DNA from: Bacteroidia bacterium
Lineage (GTDB): Bacteria > Bacteroidota > Bacteroidia > Flavobacteriales > Flavobacteriaceae
DNA length: 64,000 nucleotides
Assembly: GCA_030427865.1 (NCBI GenBank)
Contig: JAUICK010000014.1
Span: 28,570-92,569 of the forward strand
Reading direction: 5' to 3'
This document shows positions 36,126-45,008 of this stretch, one piece after another. The position numbers and the translations under genes are program-made. The notes beneath the pieces are model-generated. The model saw only the letters and a list, made by a program, of their open reading frames with translations, made no database searches and was not told where the DNA came from. Within the stretch, counting starts at the first letter, position 1. The number at the start of each line of letters is the position of its first letter.

Positions 36126-37361
36126 ATGCAAGAGGATAGGCAAGAGCACTTTTACAATATTGGAGTTAGTTACAAAAAAGCTGACGCTAACACACGTGGA
36201 AAATTTTCTTTATCAAAAGAAAATCAAGCTGCGTTATTGTTGTTGGCTAAACAAAAAGGTTTTCAAGGTGTTTTTGTATTATCTACTTGTAACAGAACAG
36301 AAATTTCTGGTTTTGCAGAAAGACCTTGTCAATTAATTGAATTATTATGTGAATTTTCTGAAGGTACAATTCAAGAATTTGCAAAAATTTCTAATGTATA
36401 TAAAAACCAAGAAGCAATAGAGCAGTTGTTTCGAATTGGTACAGGATTAGAAAGTCAGATTTTAGGAGATTACGAAATCGTGGGGCAGTTAAGGCAATCT
36501 TTTAAAATGGCAAAACAATTAAATACCACAAATGCATATACAGAACGATTAATTAATAGTGTTTTACAAGCAAGTAAAAGAGTTAAAAACGAAACTAAAT
36601 TAAGCTCAGGAACTACTTCTGTTTCTTATGCGGCTGTTCAATATATCATTAAAAATTTACCAGATTACAATTCAAAAAATATTTTAGTTTTTGGTTTGGG
36701 TAAAATGGGAAAACATACTTGCAAAAATTTAGCTGAATACACCCAAAATAAATCAGTTTGTTTAATCAATAGAACAGAAGAAAAAGCAACCGAATTTGTA
36801 AAAGAACATGTGTCTATTAGAAAATCTGTAATAGAAAACTTGTCTGTAGAAGTAGCAAAAGCAGATGTTTTAATTGTTTCAACAGGTTCAGATAAACCTA
36901 CTATTACAAAAAAGCATATTAGTAGTACTAAAGAACTACTGATTTTAGATTTATCTATGCCAGAAAATGTAGATAAAGAAGTTGCAAATTTAAAAAGTGT
37001 TTCTTTAGTGAATGTTGATGAACTTTCTAAAATTACTGATGAGACGTTAGCTGTTCGTCAACAAGAAGTTCCGTTAGCAGAAACAATTATAAAAACGCAC
37101 AAAGCTGAATTTAACGATTGGTTAAATCACAGAAGATTTACTCCTGCAATTGCAGCTTTAAAGCAATCGTTAGAGAATATTAAAAATGATGAGATTAATT
37201 TTCAAAAGAAAAAAATTGCTGATTTTGATGAACATCAAGCAGAAATTTTAACCTCACGTTTTATTCAAAAAATAACTACACAATTTGTAAAACACTTGAA
37301 AGATGAAGAAACATCAGTTTCTCAAAGTCTTCAAGTAATAAATAAGGTTTTTCAATCTTAA
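36126..37361 (+). CDS. hemA: Glutamyl-tRNA reductase
   Basis: A 411-residue NADPH enzyme that reduces glutamyl-tRNA(Glu) to glutamate-1-semialdehyde, the first committed step of the C5 pathway. The catalytic cysteine is Cys55 in VLSTCNRTEI. GLESQILGDYEIVGQ and the NADPH-binding VFGLGKMGKHTCKNL follow. The C-terminal helical dimerisation domain is intact. It opens the rightward heme operon, 9 bp before hemCD, and is divergent from the AraC regulator. Confidence 0.96.
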   Translation: MQEDRQEHFYNIGVSYKKADANTRGKFSLSKENQAALLLLAKQKGFQGVFVLSTCNRTEISGFAERPCQLIELLCEFSEGTIQEFAKISNVYKNQEAIEQLFRIGTGLESQILGDYEIVGQLRQSFKMAKQLNTTNAYTERLINSVLQASKRVKNETKLSSGTTSVSYAAVQYIIKNLPDYNSKNILVFGLGKMGKHTCKNLAEYTQNKSVCLINRTEEKATEFVKEHVSIRKSVIENLSVEVAKADVLIVSTGSDKPTITKKHISSTKELLILDLSMPENVDKEVANLKSVSLVNVDELSKITDETLAVRQQEVPLAETIIKTHKAEFNDWLNHRRFTPAIAALKQSLENIKNDEINFQKKKIADFDEHQAEILTSRFIQKITTQFVKHLKDEETSVSQSLQVINKVFQS

Positions 37362-37370
37362 TCAAAACCA

Positions 37371-38960
37371 ATGCAAAAAAACATAAGAATAGGAACTCGC
37401 GATAGCCAATTAGCGCTTTGGCAAGCAAACAAAGTACGCAAAGAATTAGCAGAATTGGGTTACGAATCAGAGATTATTCCTATAAAATCTATTGGAGATA
37501 TTGTGTTGGATAAACCTTTGTACGAACTCGGCATAACTGGTGTTTTTACTAAGAATTTAGATGTTGCTTTGTTAAATGGCGATATCGATATTGCTGTACA
37601 CTCGTTAAAAGATGTGCCAACAGTTTTGCCAAAAGGTATTATTCAAGCTGCAGTTTTAAAACGCGCAAACTATACAGATTTATTAGTTTTAAAAGATACA
37701 GAAGAGTTTTTTGGGCAGCCAGAAGGAGTTATTGCAACTGGTAGTTTACGTAGAAAAGCGATGTGGTTAAATCGTTATCCAACGCATAAAGTTGTAGATT
37801 TAAGAGGTAATGTAAATACACGCTTACAAAAGTTATCAGACAACAATTGGAATGGAGCTATTTTTGCAGCTGCAGGTTTAGAAAGATTAGGATTAAGAAA
37901 TAAAGGAGCAATTCCATTAACTTGGATGATTCCTGCTCCAGCACAAGGAGCAATTATGGTGGCTTGCTTAGAAAAAGATCAATTTGCAATTGATGCTTGC
38001 GAGCAGTTAAATCATTACGAAACACAAGTTTGTGTTGGTATTGAAAGAGAGTTTTTAAATCAATTAGAAGGTGGATGTACAGCTCCAATTGGTGCATTAG
38101 CTTATGTAGATGAAAAAACAGAGGAAATTAACTTTAAAGGAGTTTTACTAAAAAAAGACGGTTCAAAGAAAATTACAGTAAACAAAACTGCTAAAATGGG
38201 GCGTCATCGTTTTTTAGCAAAAGATTGTGCAGATTATATCATAAATAGAGGAGGTAAAGAGATGATGTTGGCAGATATGGAAGGTGAATCTGTTGTGAGT
38301 CAAAAAGTATATTCTACTAAAAAGTTATCTGAAGTTCAAAAGAAAGTTTTACCTAATACAATTGGTATAGAAGATAGCGATTTTATTAAAATCAGATTTA
38401 ATAGAATTCCACCAAAGGTGATGAAAAACGAGTTAGAAAACGTAATCATTACAAGTCAAAATGGAGTAGAAGCAATTTTGAATTCTTTTACAAAAGATGA
38501 ATTGAACTTTAAAAATATTTATTGTGTTGGTAGAAGAACTAAAAAACTAATTGAGAACAGAATTGGTAAAGTTACTCACGTTGCTAAAAACGCAAAGAAA
38601 TTAGCTGAATATTTATCGAAAGAATTAGAAAACAAAGAAGTAACCTATTTTTGTAGTGATGTACGTTTAGATATTTTACCTGCTTATTTGCAAACGCACG
38701 AAATTGTAGTAAACGAGGTTGAGGCTTATAAAACAATGTTAAGTCCTGATAAAATTGATGATTCAGTTTCAGGAGTTTTGTTTTACAGTCCATCTGGAAT
38801 CGAGAGTTATTTACAAGAAAATAATACGGATAAAATTGCTTTTTGTATTGGTGAAACCACTGCAAAAGAAGCCAGAAAACATTTTGATAACGTACAAGTT
38901 GCCAATTTACCTAGTGTAGATTCAGTTTTAGAATTGGTAATGAATCATTATAATTCATAA
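37371..38960 (+). CDS. hemC-hemD: Fused hydroxymethylbilane synthase / uroporphyrinogen-III synthase
   Basis: A 529-residue bifunctional protein. Residues 1 to about 305 are Hem[16 protein letters not shown] at the start, the catalytic Asp in HSLKDVP (Asp81), ATGSLRRKA, and Cys236 in EGGCTAPIG, which holds the dipyrromethane primer. Residues about 310-529 form a HemD domain with two Rossmann-like halves ([26 protein letters not shown]). The two steps polymerise four porphobilinogens and close the ring. HemD sequence is always weakly conserved, so that half rests on position and fold features. Confidence 0.93.
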   Translation: MQKNIRIGTRDSQLALWQANKVRKELAELGYESEIIPIKSIGDIVLDKPLYELGITGVFTKNLDVALLNGDIDIAVHSLKDVPTVLPKGIIQAAVLKRANYTDLLVLKDTEEFFGQPEGVIATGSLRRKAMWLNRYPTHKVVDLRGNVNTRLQKLSDNNWNGAIFAAAGLERLGLRNKGAIPLTWMIPAPAQGAIMVACLEKDQFAIDACEQLNHYETQVCVGIEREFLNQLEGGCTAPIGALAYVDEKTEEINFKGVLLKKDGSKKITVNKTAKMGRHRFLAKDCADYIINRGGKEMMLADMEGESVVSQKVYSTKKLSEVQKKVLPNTIGIEDSDFIKIRFNRIPPKVMKNELENVIITSQNGVEAILNSFTKDELNFKNIYCVGRRTKKLIENRIGKVTHVAKNAKKLAEYLSKELENKEVTYFCSDVRLDILPAYLQTHEIVVNEVEAYKTMLSPDKIDDSVSGVLFYSPSGIESYLQENNTDKIAFCIGETTAKEARKHFDNVQVANLPSVDSVLELVMNHYNS

Positions 38961-38964
38961 GAAA

Positions 38965-39927
38965 ATGTTCAGAACAAGAAGACTAAGAAAATCAGAAGGA
39001 ATTAGAAGATTGGTTAGAGAAACCAAATTGTCTGTAGATGATTTTATTTATCCTCTTTTTATTGAAGAAGGAGAAAACATCAAAACAGAAATTGTTTCTA
39101 TGCCTGGGATTCATCGTTTTTCTTTGGATAGAATTTCTGAAGAATTAGAGGAAGTTGTTGCATTAAATATCCCAGCAGTTTTATTATTCGGAATTCCATC
39201 TAACAAAGATGATGAAGGTACTGAAACTTGGAATGATAACGGAATTATGCAACAAGCCATTCGTTTTATCAAAAAGAAGTATCCAAGTTTATATGTAATT
39301 ACAGATGTTTGTTTTTGCGAATATACTTCTCACGGACATTGCGGAATTATACACAATAATGATGTAGATAATGATGCAACATTAGTAAATATTGCAAAAC
39401 AAGTCATCTCTCACGCAAAAGCAGGAGTAGATATGGTGGCTCCATCAGGAATGATGGATGGAACCATAGATATGATTCGTCAATCTTTAGATAATACAGG
39501 ATTTTCAAACTTGCCAATTATGGCGTATTCTGTAAAATATGCATCCGCTTTTTATGGTCCTTTTAGAGACGCAGCAGATTCTGCGCCCACATTTGGAGAC
39601 AGAAGAACCTATCAAATGGATCCATCAAACAGAGATGAAGGAATGCGTGAAGCTACTTTTGATGATCAAGAAGGAGCAGATATTTTAATGGTAAAACCAG
39701 CATTGTCTTATTTGGACATCATCAGAGATTTAAAAAATAATTTTGACAGGCCCATTGCTTGTTATAATGTAAGTGGAGAATATGCAATGGTAAAAGCGAC
39801 TGCAGAAAAAGGTTGGATTGATGGCGAAAAAGTAATGATGGAAAGTTTACTATCAATGAAAAGAGCAGGCGCAGATATTATTATTACCTATTTTGCTAAG
39901 GAAGCAGCTAAAGTTTTATTAAAATAA
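38965..39927 (+). CDS. hemB: Delta-aminolevulinic acid dehydratase (porphobilinogen synthase)
   Basis: A 320-residue enzyme that condenses two aminolevulinates to porphobilinogen. It has a zinc-type cysteine site [13 protein letters not shown] (Cys116, Cys118, Cys126), and Schiff-base lysines Lys191 ([14 protein letters not shown]) and Lys244 ([10 protein letters not shown]). It follows hemCD by 4 bp. The following 81 bp contain a perfect inverted repeat. Confidence 0.97.
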   Translation: MFRTRRLRKSEGIRRLVRETKLSVDDFIYPLFIEEGENIKTEIVSMPGIHRFSLDRISEELEEVVALNIPAVLLFGIPSNKDDEGTETWNDNGIMQQAIRFIKKKYPSLYVITDVCFCEYTSHGHCGIIHNNDVDNDATLVNIAKQVISHAKAGVDMVAPSGMMDGTIDMIRQSLDNTGFSNLPIMAYSVKYASAFYGPFRDAADSAPTFGDRRTYQMDPSNRDEGMREATFDDQEGADILMVKPALSYLDIIRDLKNNFDRPIACYNVSGEYAMVKATAEKGWIDGEKVMMESLLSMKRAGADIIITYFAKEAAKVLLK

Positions 39928-39935
39928 AGTTGGGA

Positions 39936-39993
39936 TGTCTCCTCGAGCGCAGTCGAGAGGTCTTATGAGGTCTCGACTGCGCTCGACCAGACA
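39936..39993. repeat. Intergenic inverted repeat between hemB and hemL
   Basis: A 16-bp perfect stem (TCGAGCGCAGTCGAGA / TCTCGACTGCGCTCGA, 39943-39958 and 39971-39986) with a matching outer TGTCT/AGACA. It belongs to the TCGACT-type intergenic repeats of this group and lacks a T-tail, so it may modulate rather than end transcription within the operon. Confidence 0.75.
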
Positions 39994-40008
39994 AATAAAA
40001 GTAACAAA

Positions 40009-41298
40009 ATGAAATTCAATAAATCAGAAAAATTATATAAAAAAGGATTGAAAAATCTGGTTGGAGCCGTAAACTCTCCAGTAAGAGCCTTTTCTTCTGT
40101 GGGTGGAAATCCGTTGTTTATTAAAAAAGCAAAAGGAACTAAAATCACAGATGTAGATGGTAATGAATATGTAGATTTAGTACTTTCTTATGGTCCTATG
40201 ATATTAGGTCACAGACATAAAAAAGTAGAAAAAGCTGCCAAAAAAGCATTAAAAAACGGCTATTCTTTTGGAGCATCTACAGAAGCAGAAATCAAACTTG
40301 CAAAAATAGTTTGTGATGCTTTTCCGAATATGGATAAAGTACGTTTTGTAAATTCTGGTACAGAAGCTGTTTTAAGCGGAATTCGTTTAGCAAGAGCATA
40401 TACAGGAAAAGATAAAATCATTAAGTTTTCAGGTTGTTATCATGGTCATCAAGATGCATTGTTGGTTGCTGCTGGTTCTGGTTTGGCTACTTTAAGTTTA
40501 CCAGGTTCTAAAGGAGTTCCTGAAGGTGCAGTAAAAAACACTTTAATTGCAGAATACAATAATTTAGAAAGTGTAAAAAAACACTTTGAAAATGACGATA
40601 ATATTGCTGCTGTAATTATAGAGCCTATTGGAGGTAATATGGGGGTTGTTATTCCGCAAAATAACTTTCTAAAAGAACTCAAGGACTTTTTAGAGTCAAA
40701 AGGAGCCTTATTAATTGCAGATGAAGTAATGACAGGTTTCCGTTCTAAATTTGGAGGAGCGCAAGAATTATTAGGAGTAACTGCAGATATTACCTGTTTA
40801 GGAAAAGTAATTGGTGGAGGTTTTCCAGTAGGAGCTTATGGAGCAAGAGAAGAAATTATGCAAGAAGTTGCTCCTTTAGGGGGCATGTATCAAGCAGGAA
40901 CGTTAAGTGGAAACCCTATTGCAATGGCTGGAGGAATTGCAACTTTAACAGAGTTAAAAAAGCAAAATCCTTATGAAAAGTTTGAGGAAATTGGTGCTAT
41001 TTTAGAAGTAATTTTATTAGAAACTGCTAAAAAATATAATGTAGATTTGGTGGTAAATAGATTTGGATCTATGTTAAATCCTTTCTTCACAAATGTAGAA
41101 GTAACTAACTTTGAACAAGCACAAACATCAGACACTCAAAAGTTTGCAGTTTTCTTTTGGGAAATGATTAAAAACGGTGTGTTTTTACCTCCAAGTCAGT
41201 TTGAAGCTTGGTTTTTATCATCTGCATTAAGTGATAAGGATATTCAAAAAATAGCAAATGCTGTTGATAAAGCGATGTATAAAGTTTCAACTATTTAA
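40009..41298 (+). CDS. hemL: Glutamate-1-semialdehyde 2,1-aminomutase
   Basis: A 429-residue class III PLP aminotransferase that converts glutamate-1-semialdehyde to 5-aminolevulinate. Motifs: VNSPVRAF at the N-terminus, SGTEAVLSGIRLAR, the PLP-binding Asp in LIADEVMTGFR, the internal aldimine Lys266 in CLGKVIGGGFPVGAYG, and YQAGTLSGNPIAMAGG. Its usual pathway partner hemA is four genes upstream in the same operon. Confidence 0.96.
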   Translation: MKFNKSEKLYKKGLKNLVGAVNSPVRAFSSVGGNPLFIKKAKGTKITDVDGNEYVDLVLSYGPMILGHRHKKVEKAAKKALKNGYSFGASTEAEIKLAKIVCDAFPNMDKVRFVNSGTEAVLSGIRLARAYTGKDKIIKFSGCYHGHQDALLVAAGSGLATLSLPGSKGVPEGAVKNTLIAEYNNLESVKKHFENDDNIAAVIIEPIGGNMGVVIPQNNFLKELKDFLESKGALLIADEVMTGFRSKFGGAQELLGVTADITCLGKVIGGGFPVGAYGAREEIMQEVAPLGGMYQAGTLSGNPIAMAGGIATLTELKKQNPYEKFEEIGAILEVILLETAKKYNVDLVVNRFGSMLNPFFTNVEVTNFEQAQTSDTQKFAVFFWEMIKNGVFLPPSQFEAWFLSSALSDKDIQKIANAVDKAMYKVSTI

Positions 41299-41315
41299 AA
41301 TTATATTTTCAAATA

Positions 41316-41345
41316 AACCGCTAAGAAGCAAAGGTAGCTAAGAAG
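41316..41345 (+). repeat. Repeat copy upstream of the GxxExxY gene
   Basis: AACCGCTAAGAAGCAAAG, continuing to 41345, is related in the same orientation to the segment at 41801-41827 (AACCGCAAAGACGCTAAT). It ends 5 bp before the GxxExxY start codon. Confidence 0.6.
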
Positions 41346-41350
41346 TAAAA

Positions 41351-41746
41351 ATGGAATATGTAAGTTCACTTTCTGAAAATGAAATCTCTAAGATAATTGT
41401 TGACTGTGCTTATAGAGTTCATAAAACCCTTGGTCCTGGTTTATTAGAAAGTACCTATGAGACTTGTTTATTTTACGAGTTGGATGAAAGAAATTTAGTG
41501 GTTGAAAGACAAAAAGTGCTACCTGTAGTATATAACAATCTAAAATTAGAAGCTGGTTATAGAATAGATTTATTGGTTGAAAACAAAGTTATAATAGAAC
41601 TAAAATCAGTTAAAAAATTAGATGATGTTCATACAGCACAAATGATTACCTATTTAAGGTTATCCGATTGTAAACTTGGATTATTAATAAATTTTAATGT
41701 AAGTTTAATCAAATACGGAATTAAAAGAATAGTGAACAACTTGTAA
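41351..41746 (+). CDS. GxxExxY protein (PD-(D/E)XK nuclease superfamily)
   Basis: A 131-residue protein with the family signature GLLESTY at residues 30-36. It keeps a plausible PD-(D/E)XK core: Asp73 in YRIDLLV, Glu83 and Lys85 in IIELKSV, then a QxxxY helix (Gln97, Tyr101 in QMITYLR). GxxExxY proteins are widespread, have no firmly established function and are often found as lone insertions flanked by repeats. Here it separates hemL from hemE and is bracketed by related repeats (41316-41345 and 41750-41886). It is probably transcribed with the heme operon but unrelated to the pathway. Confidence 0.85.
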   Translation: MEYVSSLSENEISKIIVDCAYRVHKTLGPGLLESTYETCLFYELDERNLVVERQKVLPVVYNNLKLEAGYRIDLLVENKVIIELKSVKKLDDVHTAQMITYLRLSDCKLGLLINFNVSLIKYGIKRIVNNL

Positions 41747-41749
41747 AAC

Positions 41750-41886
41750 CTTTGCGAACCTTTGTGTCTTCGCGATTAATCAAATATTATGATAAAAATT
41801 AACCGCAAAGACGCTAATTTCGCAAAGAATAAAAAAACTTAGCGAACTTTTGTGTCTTCGCGCTTAATAAAATATTATGATAAAAA
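41750..41886. repeat. Alternating palindromic repeat cluster with 49-bp direct repeats
   Basis: Two 49-bp direct copies (41750-41798 and 41838-41886) differ at four positions. Between them, 41798-41827 is an imperfect inverted copy of the first 30 bases. The second copy includes the hemE start codon (41877), and the first contains a matching ATGATAAAAA at 41789, which opens a 17-codon ORF ending at 41842. The array lies directly after the GxxExxY gene. Confidence 0.85.
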
Positions 41887-42908
41887 ACGATTTATTTTTA
41901 AGAGCATTAAAAGGAGAAACTGTAGACAGACCACCAGTTTGGATGATGCGTCAAGCAGGAAGATATTTACCAGAATTTCAAGAAATTAAAAAGAAATACG
42001 ATTTCTTTACACGTTGTCAAACTCCAGAATTAGCATCAGAAATTACAGTGCAACCTATCAGAAGATATGGTATGGATGCTGCCATTTTGTTTTCAGATAT
42101 TTTGGTAATTCCGCAAGCAATGAATATTCATGTGGAAATGAAACCTAATTTTGGACCCTATTTACCAAATCCAATTCGTACACAAAAAGATTTAGATTCA
42201 GTAATTATTCCTGATATACAAGACACTTTAGGATACGTAATGGATGCCATAAAAGCAACCAAAGAAAAACTAAATGACGAAATTCCGTTAATAGGTTTTG
42301 CAGGTTCACCTTGGACAATTTTGTGTTATTGTGTACAAGGTCAAGGCTCTAAAAACTTTGATAAAGCCAAAGAACTGTGTTTCACAAATCCTGTAGTTGC
42401 ACATTCACTTTTACAAAAAATTACAGATACAACAATTGCCTATTTAAAAGCAAAAGTAGCTGCAGGAGTAAATGCTGTTCAGGTTTTCGATTCTTGGGGA
42501 GGCATGTTGTCGCCAACAGATTATCAAGAATTTTCTTGGCAATATATTCAACAAATTATCAATGCTTTAAAGGATGAAACACCAGTAATTGCTTTTGGTA
42601 AAGGTTGTTGGTTTGCCTTAGATAAAATGGCAAAATCAGGAGCATCTGCTTTGGGTGTAGATTGGACGTGTTCAGCAAGAAATGCACGTTATTTATCTGG
42701 TGGAAACATCACTTTACAAGGGAATTTCGACCCTACAAGATTGTTTTCTCCACCTTCAGAAATCAAGAAAATGGTTACGCAAATGATTAACGAATTTGGT
42801 AAGGATAAATACATTGTAAACTTGGGTCATGGAATTTTACCAAACATTCCTTTAGATAATGCTAAAGCGTTTATAGATGCTGTAAAAGAGTATAAGAGTC
42901 CATCTTAA
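41877..42908 (+). CDS. hemE: Uroporphyrinogen decarboxylase
   Basis: A 343-residue TIM-barrel enzyme that removes four carboxyl groups from uroporphyrinogen III to give coproporphyrinogen III. Signatures are [16 protein letters not shown] (residues 18-33), [11 protein letters not shown] with the catalytic Asp, and [11 protein letters not shown]. The start codon lies inside a repeat copy, so the leader of this gene has been rebuilt by the repeat cluster. It precedes the EI24 gene by 148 bp of repeat-rich sequence. Confidence 0.97.
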   Translation: MIKNDLFLRALKGETVDRPPVWMMRQAGRYLPEFQEIKKKYDFFTRCQTPELASEITVQPIRRYGMDAAILFSDILVIPQAMNIHVEMKPNFGPYLPNPIRTQKDLDSVIIPDIQDTLGYVMDAIKATKEKLNDEIPLIGFAGSPWTILCYCVQGQGSKNFDKAKELCFTNPVVAHSLLQKITDTTIAYLKAKVAAGVNAVQVFDSWGGMLSPTDYQEFSWQYIQQIINALKDETPVIAFGKGCWFALDKMAKSGASALGVDWTCSARNARYLSGGNITLQGNFDPTRLFSPPSEIKKMVTQMINEFGKDKYIVNLGHGILPNIPLDNAKAFIDAVKEYKSPS

Positions 42909-42921
42909 GTTATAAATTTTT

Positions 42922-42949
42922 CCTGCAAGGTTTCTAAAACCTTGTAGGT
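42922..42949 (+). repeat. REP-like palindrome, copy 1
   Basis: CCTGCAAGGTTT-N2-AAAACCTTGTAGGT, an imperfect hairpin 13 bp after the hemE stop. The same palindrome flanks the transposase gene at 44354 and 44949, so it belongs to a REP/RAYT family. Confidence 0.8.
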
Positions 42950-42961
42950 ATTTTAAAAGAA

Positions 42962-43052
42962 TTTGGGCGTTCCCTAAAGGTCGCGCTTTCCATTATATCT
43001 TTTTGCCGAAAAAGCAAAAAGGATGCCATTTCAATCGCTAACGCAAGCCAAC
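42962..43052. repeat. Degenerate flavobacterial intergenic repeat
   Basis: The segment has the word order of a repeat commonly seen in Flavobacteriaceae intergenic regions: GGGCGTTCCC, GGTCGCGCTTTCC, a central hairpin CTTTTTGC / GCAAAAAG (42999-43021), then GGATGCC and TTTCAATCGCTAACGC. It ends just before the EI24 start codon. The identification rests on remembered similarity. Confidence 0.45.
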
Positions 43053-43056
43053 GTAA

Positions 43057-43803
43057 ATGATTAAAGATATACTTTCTGGAATAAACGCTTATGTAGGTGC
43101 TTTTGGTTTAATATCAAAACTAAAGCTTTGGAAATACTTTGCAATTCCAATGGTAATTAGTGTGTTAACAGCAATAATTATTGGTTTTGCAGCTTACGGG
43201 TTTTCAGACAATATAGGTGTTTTTTTAGCAAAAATTTGGATTTGGGATTGGGGTAAAGACACTGTCACAACAATCACCTCAATTATTGGTGGAATCTTTG
43301 TTTTAGTGATAGGCTTAATTCTCTATAAACATATTATTTTAGCTTTGTCTGCACCATTTATGAGTCCTGTTTCAGAAAAAATTGAAATTCATATCAATGG
43401 AAATTTAAATCATAACCACAGAAAAACATCTTTTCAAGAACAATTAATTAGAGGAGTTCGAATAAATATCAGAAATTTAGCAAAAGAATTATTGATAAGT
43501 ATCCCTATTTTGTTTTTAAAATTTATTCCTGTTGTAAATATATTTTCTACAATTTTATTGTTTTTAGTACAAGCTTATTATGCAGGTTTTGGCAATATGG
43601 ATTATACCTTAGAACGCCATTTAAAATACAAAGAAAGTATCGGTTTTGTAGGTAGAAACAAAGGTTTTTCTATCGGAAACGGAATCGTTTTTATGTTGTG
43701 TTTGTTAATTCCAATTTTAGGAATTATCATTGTTTTACCATTATCAGTTACAGCTGCATCAGTAAAAACAGTCGAATTACTAAATCAACAAAAAGAAATT
43801 TAA
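43057..43803 (+). CDS. EI24/CysZ-like membrane protein
   Basis: A 248-residue protein with about five membrane helices and the EI24 pattern: a hydrophilic N-terminus (INAYVGAFGLI), two helices, the conserved HIILALSAPFMSPVSEKIE loop, then paired helices with FLVQAYYAGFGNMDYTLERH. Relatives include the sulfate permease CysZ, but the substrate in this lineage is unknown. Its stop overlaps the next start (TAATG). It lies between REP copies 1 and 2. Confidence 0.82.
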   Translation: MIKDILSGINAYVGAFGLISKLKLWKYFAIPMVISVLTAIIIGFAAYGFSDNIGVFLAKIWIWDWGKDTVTTITSIIGGIFVLVIGLILYKHIILALSAPFMSPVSEKIEIHINGNLNHNHRKTSFQEQLIRGVRINIRNLAKELLISIPILFLKFIPVVNIFSTILLFLVQAYYAGFGNMDYTLERHLKYKESIGFVGRNKGFSIGNGIVFMLCLLIPILGIIIVLPLSVTAASVKTVELLNQQKEI

Positions 43804-44348
43804 TGATTGTAAATTTAGAAACATATGAATTACATTTACTTCAAGAAAAAGACTTTTGGAGAATCTGTAATTTTATGGTTGCTAACGAAGATCGATTTAA
43901 AACCTATTTTCCATCAACTTTAGCACAAAATCTAACTCCAGATTTATCTACCAGATTTGTCAAAGAAAAGCTCAAAAAGATTCAAGAGAAAGAAGAATTT
44001 GTATTTGTTTTAAAAAATACTGAAGAAAGAACTATTGATGGAATTTTTTATATCAAAGAAATCGACTGGAAAAACCTGCAAGGAGAATTGGCTTATGCAA
44101 TTGGTTATCAAATAGAAGGTAAAGGATTTGCAACCAGAGTTATAAAAGAGTTAACTAAATATGCCTTTAAAACTTTAGGATTAAAAACACTTCAAATCAT
44201 TACACATAAAACAAATGTGGGTAGTGTTAAAGTTGCTAAAAAATGTAATTTTAATTGGGTTAAAACACTAAAAAAATCATTTACACCTTTAGGTTCAAAA
44301 CCTTTAGATATGGAGTTGTATGAATTGAATTATCCTGAAAAGCTTTAG
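43803..44348 (+). CDS. GNAT family N-acetyltransferase (RimJ/RimL-like)
   Basis: A 181-residue acetyltransferase. Acetyl-CoA-binding motif A is YQIEGKGFATRVIKE, followed by LQIITHKTNVGSVKVAKKCNF, typical of RimJ/RimL-like GNATs. The frame is open further upstream, but the ATG at 43803 overlaps the EI24 stop and gives a proper N-terminus. The substrate is unknown. It ends 5 bp before REP copy 2. Confidence 0.88.
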   Translation: MIVNLETYELHLLQEKDFWRICNFMVANEDRFKTYFPSTLAQNLTPDLSTRFVKEKLKKIQEKEEFVFVLKNTEERTIDGIFYIKEIDWKNLQGELAYAIGYQIEGKGFATRVIKELTKYAFKTLGLKTLQIITHKTNVGSVKVAKKCNFNWVKTLKKSFTPLGSKPLDMELYELNYPEKL

Positions 44349-44353
44349 AACTT

Positions 44354-44381
44354 CTTGCAAGGTTTTAAAAACCTTGTAGGT
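44354..44381 (+). repeat. REP-like palindrome, copy 2 (left of transposase)
   Basis: CTTGCAAGGTTTTAAAAACCTTGTAGGT hairpin, in the same orientation as copy 1. It sits 18 bp upstream of the transposase ATG at 44400 and is the left boundary of the insert. Confidence 0.85.
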
Positions 44382-44399
44382 CTATTAAAATATAAGAAT

Positions 44400-45008
44400 A
44401 TGAAGTTAGAAATATTAGAGAAAGATAGCTATTATCATATCTATAATAAATGTATTAATGGAGGAGTAATTTTTGAGAGCGATGAAAATATGCGTTATTT
44501 TTTAGCTTTAGTCAAAAAATACTTTTCTAAAAAAATTACAATTTTATCTTATTGTTTGTTACAAAATCATTATCATTTCTTAGTAAAAATAGATTGTGAT
44601 GGAGAAAATGCAACTCAAATATTATCTAATTTATTTAATGCCTATGCCAAAGCTTTTAATAAGCAACAAAATAGAACAGGGAGTTTATTTGAAAAACACT
44701 TTAAAAGGAAGCATATCTCTTCTAATGAATATTTAATAAATACTATTTTATATATTCATAAAAACCCCGAACATCATAATTTAATTTCTGATTTTTCTCA
44801 ATATAAATTTTCATCTTATAAAGATATTGTTGCAAAAAAATCGAATATAATATCGATTGATGAAGTTGTAAACTTATTTGATACTATTGAAAATTTTACT
44901 TTCTGTCATAAAAATACAGAATTTAATTTTTTTGATAAAAATAAAGATACCTACAAGGTTTTGGAAACCTTGCAGGAAAAAGTAACCTTGCAGGAAAACA
45001 AAATACCT
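44400..45008 (+). mobile_element. REP-associated tyrosine transposase (RAYT / Y1_Tnp), stopless, in frame with hemF
   Basis: About 200 codons encode a Y1-family HUH transposase domain: YYHIYNKC near the start, the metal-binding HUH motif in YCLLQNHYHFLVKI (His57, His59), and the candidate nucleophile Tyr140 in FSSYKDIV. Core residues look intact. The gene has no stop: it reads through the right-hand REP palindrome (which encodes TYKVLETLQEKVTLQEN) directly into the hemF ATG at 45009. Inverted REP copies lie at both ends (44354-44381 and 44949-44976). Such proteins normally mobilise their own REP hairpins as single strands. Confidence 0.85.
44949..44998 (-). repeat. REP-like palindrome, copy 3 plus half-copy (right of transposase)
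   Basis: ACCTACAAGGTTTTGGAAACCTTGCAGG (44949-44976) is the inverse of copy 2. A half-palindrome AACCTTGCAGGAAAA repeats at 44984-44998. Both are translated in frame as part of the transposase-HemF reading frame. Confidence 0.85.

Noticed and set aside
36091..36336. An 81-codon frame overlapping the start of hemA
   Set aside because: It is out of frame with hemA, begins before the promoter-like TACTTTTG element and has no protein features.
41789..41842. A 17-codon ORF starting like HemE
   Set aside because: It is a by-product of the 49-bp repeat duplication; there is no evidence of function, though it could act as a leader peptide.
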